Assembly: GCA_030630685.1 (NCBI GenBank)
Contig: DAOVMN010000076.1
Coordinates: 1-8,392 of the forward strand
Length of the DNA stretch: 8,392 nucleotides
Source of the DNA: Thermoplasmata archaeon
GTDB lineage: Archaea > Thermoplasmatota > DAOVMN01
Direction: 5' to 3'
Each line of letters starts with the position of its first letter. Position 1 is the first letter of the stretch. The position numbers and the translations under genes were made by a program. The notes below the pieces were generated by a model. It did not search any database, had not been told where the DNA came from, and worked only from the letters and a program-made list of their open reading frames with translations. Below are positions 1 through 5,081 of this stretch, in pieces.

Positions 1-2
1 TG

Positions 3-2327
3 AAGATCGAGGGCGAAGGGACGACAGGGAACAAGGTCATCGGTAACTATATCGGGACGGACAAAGACGGCATGGAAGCTCTGCCGAACAAGATTGGCGT
101 CTACATCCTGGGTGGAGCAAGTAATAACTATATTGGTGGCACAGAGGAGGGGGAAGGAAACACAATCTCTGGAAACACGGAGAGCGGCGTAAAGATCGAG
201 GGTGAGGGGGCAAAACATAACGGGGTTCGGTGGAACTACATCGGGACAAAGGCAAATGGCGAGGAAGCTCTGCCGAACAAGATTGGCGTCCACATCCTGG
301 GTGGAGCAAGTGATAACTACATAGGTGGCTCGACATGGATAAAAGAAAACATAATCTCTGGAAATACAGAGAGCGGCGTGAAGATCGAGGGCACAGGGAC
401 GGAAGGGAACATTGTCTTTAAAAGCTACATCGGGACGGATAAATACGGCAGGGAAGCTCTGCCGAACAAGATTGGCGTTCACATCCTGGGTGGAGCAAGC
501 GATAACAAGATTGGTAGCACAGAGGAGGGTGAAGGAAACATAATCTCTGGAAACACGGAGAGCGGCGTGAAGATCGAGGGCACAGGGACGGAAGGGAACA
601 TTGTCTTTAAAAGCTACATCGGGACGGATAAAGACGGCAGGGAAGCTCTGCCGAACAAGATTGGCGTCCACATCCTGGGTGGAGCAAGTGATAACACCAT
701 TGGAGGCGAAGAGGAGGGCGAAGGAACCATAATCTCGGGGAACACGGAGACCGGAGTTTTGATTGAGGGCAAAGGAACAAATAAGAACAGCATCTTGTGG
801 AATTACATCGGCACGGATGAAAGTTGCAGGGAACCCCTGCCGAACGGAAATGGGGTTCGCATTGAAAATGGTGCAAGTCAAAATTACCTCGAAGATAATG
901 TCATCTCCGGGAATAACAAGAATGGCGTGTTCATCTCCGGGGAAGGAACACTGGACAATAAAATTCATTGCAATTTCATCGGGACAGATAGAAGTAAAAC
1001 CAAAGATTTGGGGAATAAAGAAAACGGTGTTTGCATCGCAAATCTGGGCATCTGCTCAAATACAGTTAAGATTCGCTTCAATCAAATACGTTGGAACCAG
1101 GAAAATGGCATCGGAATCTGGTGCTCGAATCACAACTATATTGGCTCCAATACCCTCTGGTACAACTGCCGCGGTATCAGAATGGTTGAGTCGAATTCCT
1201 CTTGTCATTCCAACGATATAAAGTATTGCACATGCACTTCCACCGGTATACATTTTGATCATTCCGGTGGCGAATTTATAGGCAACACCATAACCGATGA
1301 TGAAGGCGACGGCATACACTGCGTTAACGGCTCCAACCCGGTAATCCATTACAATAACATCTACAACAATTCCGGATTCGATATTCTCAACGATGATGAT
1401 TCCGTAACGATCGATGCAAAGTACAACTGGTGGGGCGGTGCGGATGCAAAAATAAATGGCAAAGTGGATGTTAGTAATCCTTTAACAGTAGAAAGTACAG
1501 GTAGTGATGCCGGAATAATGAATGGAACGAATATCACGGGTTTTTTCAATGAAAGTTTAGTTGTGGAGTATTCGGTCAAGGATCTAACATCTTTGAGTTC
1601 GGTGCAGTTTGCAGAAAGTCCTTTTGGTGCATTGGAAGAAGATATTGGAAATTTTGTTGTTTTGATGGTAAATGAAACCGGGAATGTGAATGAATTGACA
1701 ATCAAAATGTTTTACAAAGAAAGTGATATCCCGGGGATCGATGAAAATTCTCTAAAGATGTTCTGGTGGGATGGAGAAAAATGGCAGAAGTGCTCGGATA
1801 CCGGGGTGAACACTAACGACACCGGCAGTTACGTGGGCTACATCTGGGCAAAAGTCAGAACAGATACAACACCCTCGCTTTCCGATATGGTGGGTACTCC
1901 CTTCGGAGCAGCGGAGGTGAAGGACACCGGCAGTGAGGTTGAAGGCGACGACGATGACGACGGCGTCAGCGCTGCGCTGGTGGTCGGCGGGGTGATTGCA
2001 TTGGTGGTCGTGCTGCTGCTCGTGCTGGTGAAGCTGGGAATCGTGCCGGTTGGAGGGAGAAAAGGAAAGAAGAAAGACCGGCCCGAGTTCCTCCCGGAGG
2101 AAAAGGGACCCGAAATTAGGGAGGAGCCCGAGGAACCCGAAAAAGAAAAGGAAATTGAGAAAGAAAAAGGGATTGAGGAGAAAGCAGAGGAAAAGAAACC
2201 TGAAACAAAAGATGAACCTGAGAAGGATGAAACAGGGATTCCCGAGCAGCCTGAAGCGGGCGAGAGTCCTGTGGAAGATGAGGGATCAAACATCAAGGAA
2301 ACGACCCGGGAAGTTGATAGGAGTTAG
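3..2327 (+). CDS. Right-handed beta-helix repeat surface protein, 5' partial, C-terminal membrane anchor and charged tail
   Basis: Probable cell-surface protein; no enzymatic residues are recognised. The frame is open from base 3, so the Met codon at 72 is internal to a repeat and the true start lies left of the window. Counting residues from that Met: 1-310 hold the 63-residue repeats (motifs NYIGTD, ALPNKIGV, GGASDN, IISGN, GVKIEG), a repeat type common in parallel beta-helix proteins; 311-450 are more degenerate beta-helix coils (NNIYNNSGFDIL), rich in Cys; 485-612 form a beta-rich domain with WWDGEKWQKCSDTGVNT and YVGYIWA, like the C-terminal domains of secreted methanoarchaeal proteins. 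After an acidic linker (GDDDDDG) comes a single membrane helix (about 633-656), then RKGKKK and about 90 residues rich in Glu, Lys and Pro, presumably cytoplasmic. No sortase-like motif is evident. Function is unknown; adhesion or carbohydrate interaction is inference. The next gene, asnS, appears unrelated. Confidence 0.9.
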   Translation, partial: KIEGEGTTGNKVIGNYIGTDKDGMEALPNKIGVYILGGASNNYIGGTEEGEGNTISGNTESGVKIEGEGAKHNGVRWNYIGTKANGEEALPNKIGVHILGGASDNYIGGSTWIKENIISGNTESGVKIEGTGTEGNIVFKSYIGTDKYGREALPNKIGVHILGGASDNKIGSTEEGEGNIISGNTESGVKIEGTGTEGNIVFKSYIGTDKDGREALPNKIGVHILGGASDNTIGGEEEGEGTIISGNTETGVLIEGKGTNKNSILWNYIGTDESCREPLPNGNGVRIENGASQNYLEDNVISGNNKNGVFISGEGTLDNKIHCNFIGTDRSKTKDLGNKENGVCIANLGICSNTVKIRFNQIRWNQENGIGIWCSNHNYIGSNTLWYNCRGIRMVESNSSCHSNDIKYCTCTSTGIHFDHSGGEFIGNTITDDEGDGIHCVNGSNPVIHYNNIYNNSGFDILNDDDSVTIDAKYNWWGGADAKINGKVDVSNPLTVESTGSDAGIMNGTNITGFFNESLVVEYSVKDLTSLSSVQFAESPFGALEEDIGNFVVLMVNETGNVNELTIKMFYKESDIPGIDENSLKMFWWDGEKWQKCSDTGVNTNDTGSYVGYIWAKVRTDTTPSLSDMVGTPFGAAEVKDTGSEVEGDDDDDGVSAALVVGGVIALVVVLLLVLVKLGIVPVGGRKGKKKDRPEFLPEEKGPEIREEPEEPEKEKEIEKEKGIEEKAEEKKPETKDEPEKDETGIPEQPEAGESPVEDEGSNIKETTREVDRS
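75..1001 (+). repeat. Tandem 189-bp coding repeats (63 residues each)
   Basis: Units begin at 75, 264, 453, 642 and 831, marked by a GAA codon and, in all but the last, GCT CTG CCG. The four intervals between these starts are exactly 189 bp. The fifth unit is degenerate and about 171 bp long. Bases 3-74 are the end of a further unit, so the array extends left of the window. Units starting at 264, 453 and 642 share long identical stretches at DNA level. A 63-residue unit fits three coils of about 21 residues in a right-handed beta-helix, which is inference from typical coil lengths. Exact periodicity without frameshifts shows selection for the reading frame. Confidence 0.93.
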
Positions 2328-2347
2328 GGGAAATATGCAAAAAACTG

Positions 2348-2509
2348 ATGAGAAAAGGACAGAGCACGGGATGGTGTGAACCCGCGACGGAGGAGATCAA
2401 AGAAGGCCTCAAGAGGGAGGGCTGCCCGTGGTGGCCATCCCGGAACTGGGCTGCGTTTACCCCGGCCAACTCTTTTCCTGAGAACCCTTTGCCTGAGAAA
2501 AGATATTAA
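2348..2509 (+). pseudogene. Possible decayed small gene between the surface protein and asnS
   Basis: An ATG at 2348 opens a 53-codon frame ending at TAA 2507-2509. The first half reads like protein (GWCEPATEEIKEGLKREGCP). The rest becomes Trp/Pro-rich and unconvincing. If one base were restored near 2430, the other frame would read VVAIPELGCVYPGQLFS and then stop, which looks more like a folded protein segment. I therefore suspect the 3' end of a gene carrying a one-base deletion, but I recognise no family. It may simply be a chance ORF; the asnS promoter overlaps its end. Confidence 0.2.
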
Positions 2510-2530
2510 TTTAAACTCTAATGCGGGGGC
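2503..2530 (+). promoter_or_regulatory. Putative archaeal promoter of asnS
   Basis: An A/T-only stretch (ATATTAATTTAAA, about 2503-2515) preceded by purine-rich GAGAAAAG resembles a TATA box with an upstream BRE. Its centre is about 22 bases before the ATG at 2531, so the transcript would begin at or near the start codon (leaderless or nearly so). GGGGG at 2524-2528 could be a weak Shine-Dalgarno, but it is only 2 bases from the ATG, too close for normal use. A short direct repeat CCTGAGAA (2477-2484 and 2492-2499) lies just upstream and has no known role. Confidence 0.45.
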
Positions 2531-3832
2531 ATGACAGAATTTCAGGCCATCAACAACATCCTTTCAAATCCCTCTGAAGGTAAGAAAGTCCGGGTGAGAG
2601 GATGGATTCACCGAATCAGAAAGACCGGGAAGCTCATATTCGCTGTCATCAGGAACGAGAGCGGAATCATTCAGGCTATACTTTTCAGGGATAATCTTCC
2701 AACAGAAGAATTCGAACTCGCAAAGTCCACACTCATCGAATCCTCGGTTGTTGTGGAGGGAAGGCTTGCAAAGGATGAAAGAGCCCCAGGGGGATACGAG
2801 ATACGGGTGGAGCATTTCGAGGTGGTTGGAGCTGCGGAGAAATTCCCGATCACAAAGGACCAGAGTGACGAGTTCCTCCTTGACAACAGGCACCTGTGGC
2901 TGAGAAGCAGGAGAATGAGTGCAATCCTCAAGGTTCGCTCCACCATTTTTAACGAGATACGAAACTATTTCCAGGGACTGAATTATTACGAGGTACAATC
3001 CCCTGTATTCCAGAGCGGGGCGTGTGAAGGCGGCTCTACCCTATTCGAGGTCCCGTATTTCGATTCCAGGGACAAGGTCTATCTCACCCAGAGCTGGCAG
3101 CTTTATGCCGAGGCCATGATGTTCGGTCTGGAGCGCATCTACACCATCGGACCCGCATTCAGGGCTGAGAAATCCCGCACCAGAAGACATCTCACCGAGT
3201 TCTGGATGGCAGAGGTCGAGGCGGCCTGGCTCGGGAATGCAGAGATGATGGAGCTGGCCGAAGGGCTGGTCACACATCTGGTGAAATCCGTTATCGAGAA
3301 GAATCCTCAAGAACTGGAATTCCTTGAAAGGGATATCAGCATTCTCAAAGAGATCGAACTCCCCTTCCCGCGATACAAATATGCCGAGATCCTGGATATG
3401 CTCAACGCCAAGGGACTGGAGCTGGAATGGGGGGCGGACCTTGGTTATACCGAAGAGAAGATGCTTACCCAGGAGCTAAGGACCCCCATATTCATTACCC
3501 ATTTTCCGCGAGCCAAGGGCTTCTATCACAGGGTGGACCCGGAGGACGATAAGGTGGTATTGTGCCACGACCTTCTTGCCCCTGAGGGATACGGGGAGAT
3601 AATCGGCGGCGGAGAGAGGGAATGGCGACTGGAGATCCTGATGAAAAGAATCAGGGAGTTTGATATGGAGCCGGAACAATACGATTGGTACCTGGACTTA
3701 CGCAGATACGGCTCTGTACCGCATTCTGGCTATGGCCTCGGTATCGACAGGACGGTGGCCTGGATCGTGGGAGAGGAGCATATCAAGAACGTGATACCCT
3801 TCCCAAGGACCATGAGGCGGTATACCCCGTGA
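2531..3832 (+). CDS. asnS: Asparaginyl-tRNA synthetase, archaeal type
   Basis: Class IIb aminoacyl-tRNA synthetase that charges tRNA-Asn with asparagine using ATP in the cytoplasm. At 433 residues it matches the usual length of archaeal AsnRS. Residues 18-100 form the N-terminal OB-fold anticodon-binding domain (VRVRGWIHRIRKTGKLIF). Motif 1 is around YYEVQSPVF (152-160), followed by CEGGSTLFEVPYF, an AsnRS-type segment. Motif 2 is FRAEKSRTRRHLTEFW (210-225) with the ATP-binding Arg. Then come LAPEGYGEIIGG (349-360) and motif 3, HSGYGLGIDRTVAW (398-411), ending in PFPRTMRRYTP as is typical. The CEGG and PEGYGEIIGG segments favour AsnRS over the closely related AspRS, and the OB domain excludes the shortened asparagine-synthetase paralogue. 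The start at 2531 gives the expected N-terminus. It is separated by 203 bases from the gene upstream and appears to be transcribed alone. All catalytic motifs are intact. Confidence 0.96.
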   Translation: MTEFQAINNILSNPSEGKKVRVRGWIHRIRKTGKLIFAVIRNESGIIQAILFRDNLPTEEFELAKSTLIESSVVVEGRLAKDERAPGGYEIRVEHFEVVGAAEKFPITKDQSDEFLLDNRHLWLRSRRMSAILKVRSTIFNEIRNYFQGLNYYEVQSPVFQSGACEGGSTLFEVPYFDSRDKVYLTQSWQLYAEAMMFGLERIYTIGPAFRAEKSRTRRHLTEFWMAEVEAAWLGNAEMMELAEGLVTHLVKSVIEKNPQELEFLERDISILKEIELPFPRYKYAEILDMLNAKGLELEWGADLGYTEEKMLTQELRTPIFITHFPRAKGFYHRVDPEDDKVVLCHDLLAPEGYGEIIGGGEREWRLEILMKRIREFDMEPEQYDWYLDLRRYGSVPHSGYGLGIDRTVAWIVGEEHIKNVIPFPRTMRRYTP

Positions 3833-3940
3833 GGTGAGGGGAATGATATTAACATGAGGGAGAGGTGAATATTCGGGATGTAAAGTTTACAGCAGGTTGA
3901 AATGGAGTGACCATATTTGCCCATGCCCGTACTCGTTCGA

Positions 3941-3990
3941 AGTGTATCTTGTAAGTACACTCTCGTGTTTTATCCCTTCTTTTTTTCCTT
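3941..3990 (+). terminator. Candidate hairpin plus T-tract terminator downstream of asnS
   Basis: AGTGTA (3941-3946) pairs perfectly with TACACT (3956-3961) across a 9-base spacer that contains a further CTT/AAG match. It is followed by T-rich sequence including a run of seven T at about 3980-3986. Archaeal termination depends mainly on T-tracts, so the T-rich stretch alone would serve. It lies 108 bases after the asnS stop; the gap holds no gene that I can see. The hairpin straddles the edge of the duplicated segment, so the T-tract was probably supplied by the duplicated 3' flank. Confidence 0.4.
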
Positions 3991-4149
3991 TGTCCGAACG
4001 CATCAGGCACCGCACCGGGAAAGACCATCCATCAGATGTTTCCACTTTTTTCTTTCTCTTTTTAGCTCTTCTTCCTCTGCTTCCCCCGTTTCTTTTTTCC
4101 TCAAAACCACGAAGAGGGCAACAACTGCGATTATCGGAACAAAGAAGTC
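3961..4149. repeat. Left copy of a duplicated segment of about 190 bp (surface-gene 3' end and flank)
   Basis: This matches 4894-5081 in the same orientation. In the first 130 bases I count about seven substitutions by hand, then one extra base in this copy (the offset falls from 933 to 932 before 4111). Similarity fades after about 4136. It includes roughly 100 bases of non-coding 3' flank as well as the relic C-terminus, and the flank is no less conserved than the coding part. With the right copy it brackets the DUF433-DUF5615 pair. Confidence 0.9.
4062..4149 (-). pseudogene. Relic C-terminal membrane anchor of a surface-protein paralogue
   Basis: Read on the minus strand, the segment encodes DFFVPIIAVVALFVVLRKK, clearly homologous to SDVYIPIIAVIALFVVFRRKK at the end of the large surface protein. 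A TAG lies one codon before the Asp, and no further surface-protein sequence precedes it. An extra base just after the membrane helix shifts the frame to GEAEEEELK, so the ancestral TAA, still present at 4062-4064, is bypassed. This is a truncated, frameshifted remnant of a paralogous gene's last 28 or so codons. An expressed small protein is unlikely because no start codon precedes it in frame. Confidence 0.75.
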
Positions 4150-4181
4150 CCTCTATGTTTTGCACGATTGAGTTTCTCTTT

Positions 4182-4593
4182 TTACCGAATCTTCTGTCTT
4201 ATTCGAACAGCGCTAGTTGTAATAACCGTGAAAGCTCCTCTAAGTTCTTCTTGATGAACATTAATTGCAGAAGTAACTAATTCTCCTTTTGTCTTCTGTG
4301 AGAGACCTGCGAGCCGAATTAGAACAATTCCTTGCGTAATTCGACCTTGGCGAAATACCAATTCCCCAAAATCTTTATCACAGGTTAACAGGATCATATC
4401 CTTTTGATTTGCCAGATCAAATACCTCATCGTCTGAGATTCCATGCTTCATCTCTGGAATATATTGCACATTATTCCCATCACGCCTTGACGAGTCCTTC
4501 ATGGCTCATCCGGCGCTCAGAAATCAAGATTTCCTCACGCCTTAAATGCTCAACAATCTGTCGGTCTACACATTCATCTGCCAGGAATTTCAC
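4182..4593 (-). pseudogene. DUF5615 PIN-like toxin gene, disrupted by a 55-bp insertion
   Basis: Family proteins (Mut7-C/PIN-like DUF5615) are putative ribonuclease toxins paired with DUF433. The gene starts with GTG at 4593, three bases after the DUF433 stop, reading VKFLADECVDRQIVEHLRR, the normal N-terminus with its acidic LADE motif. After RR the frame runs into unrelated residues and stops at TGA 4480-4482. The remainder, DGNNVQYIPEMKHGISDDEVFDLA, then LLTCDKDFGELVF and GIVLIRLAGL, continues in another frame to TAA 4182-4184. Deleting 55 bp between two 9-bp direct repeats joins the halves exactly, with family-like spacing. The downstream frame also has an ATG at 4502 (inside the insertion), which could make a 106-residue product lacking the LADE strand, so probably inactive. 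Translational coupling to DUF433 was the ancestral arrangement. A sequencing error cannot easily produce a flanked 55-bp insert. Confidence 0.85.
4480..4543. mobile_element. 46-bp insert flanked by 9-bp direct repeats inside the DUF5615 gene
   Basis: TCACGCCTT occurs at 4480-4488 and 4535-4543, exactly 55 bases apart, with 46 bases between (4489-4534). The insert contains two potential hairpins: GACGAGTCC (4489-4497) against GGCTCATC (4503-4510), imperfect, and GAAATC (4520-4525) against GATTTC (4528-4533), perfect with a two-base loop. The 9-bp repeat resembles a target-site duplication, and the insert could be a transposon footprint or a very small non-autonomous element. It has no evident terminal inverted repeats and no second copy in this window, so its class is open. 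Confidence 0.55.
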
Positions 4594-4596
4594 ACA

Positions 4597-4830
4597 CTAC
4601 ACCGCCTTAACGGTTGGATAAACCACATCTGCTCTAAGAGCTTTTGAGGCGAAAGCTAAGGCGGCCAGGATAGCTTCCTCTGTGAGATTAGGATGAGCTT
4701 CGAGAATCTGTTCAAATGTCTCACCGGCAGCAAGCTTTTCTAATAACTGCTCAACTGTGATGCGGGTGCCGGCAATTACTGGCTTTCCCATCATGATTTT
4801 GGGATTTGATTGAATGATTTCTATGTCCAT
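4597..4830 (-). CDS. DUF433 antitoxin-like protein
   Basis: Small protein of the DUF433 family, a winged-helix-like domain usually encoded directly before a DUF5615 PIN-like toxin and thought to act as antitoxin and DNA-binding autorepressor. The signature is GKPVIAGTRITVEQLLEKLA near the N-terminus, with FEQILEAHPNLTEEAILAAL following, as expected. Length is 77 residues from the ATG at 4830, chosen because GGAG (4843-4840) lies nine bases upstream; an alternative in-frame ATG at 4845 would add MELKK. The stop TAG at 4597-4599 is three bases before the GTG of the broken toxin gene, an operon-like arrangement. The gene is intact although its partner is not. The role in this organism is inferred from family context. 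Confidence 0.88.
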   Translation of the reverse strand: MDIEIIQSNPKIMMGKPVIAGTRITVEQLLEKLAAGETFEQILEAHPNLTEEAILAALAFASKALRADVVYPTVKAV

Positions 4831-4854
4831 TTTTTTCAGCTCCATTGGTTTGAT

Positions 4855-4886
4855 AGTACTTCATTTATCAGGCGTACTTTATAAGG
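4855..4886 (-). promoter_or_regulatory. TATA box and possible operator of the DUF433-DUF5615 pair
   Basis: On the minus strand CCTTATAAAG (4886-4877) is a good archaeal TATA box, preceded by an A-rich stretch, placing transcription start near 4855-4850 and giving a short leader carrying GGAG. Between the box and the gene, AAGTAC occurs twice as a direct repeat (4879-4874 and 4861-4856), 18 bases apart. The upstream copy overlaps the box edge. That is a plausible binding site for an autoregulating antitoxin, but this is inference from position only. Confidence 0.45.
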
Positions 4887-4893
4887 TTTTTTC

Positions 4894-5081
4894 TCTCGTG
4901 CTTTATCTCTTCTTTTTCTCCTTTGTCCGAACGCACCAGGCACCGCACCGGGAAAGACCATCCATCCGATGTTTCCACTTTTTTCTTTCTCTTTTTACCT
5001 CTTCTTCCCCTGCTTCCCCCGTTTCTTTCTTCTGAATACCACGAAGAGGGCGATGACTGCGATTATCGGGATATAAACGTC
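4894..5081. repeat. Right copy of the duplicated segment of about 190 bp
   Basis: Direct repeat partner of 3961-4149. It holds the last 28 or so codons of the large minus-strand surface gene (membrane helix and basic tail) and about 100 bases of its 3' flank, ending at TCTCGTG next to the DUF433 TATA box. The flank contains clustered GCACC motifs (around 4932-4950) and long pyrimidine tracts on the plus strand. The coding part is in frame here, unlike in the left copy. Confidence 0.9.

Noticed and set aside
75..830. Regular repeats suggestive of a CRISPR array
   Set aside because: The 189-bp unit is far too long, has no spacers, and is a continuous in-frame coding repeat.
1838..2296. Minus-strand Ser/Pro-rich open frame of 152 codons
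   Set aside because: It is the shadow of the Glu/Lys-rich tail and preceding region of the plus-strand surface gene; the composition is an artefact of reading GA-rich codons in reverse.
3833..3940. Small gene after asnS
   Set aside because: Only very short frames are present and none resembles a protein; this stretch appears non-coding.
4182..4502. A complete 106-residue gene starting at the ATG at 4502
   Set aside because: The start lies in the inserted sequence and the frame lacks the family's LADE strand, which is encoded upstream in another frame; better described as the 3' half of a broken gene.
4489..4534. Hammerhead-like sequence (TGACGAGTCC or GGATGAG) in the insert
   Set aside because: The conserved GAAA core and cleavage-site arrangement are missing on both strands, so it is only a simple hairpin.
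4480..4543. Archaeal intron in the DUF5615 gene
   Set aside because: I found no convincing bulge-helix-bulge at the borders, and the 9-bp direct repeats fit an insertion event better.
3897..5035. Two plus-strand open frames sharing a peptide rich in Phe, Ser and Pro
   Set aside because: They lie on the opposite strand of the two duplicated surface-gene 3' ends; the shared peptide is explained by the DNA duplication and pyrimidine tracts.
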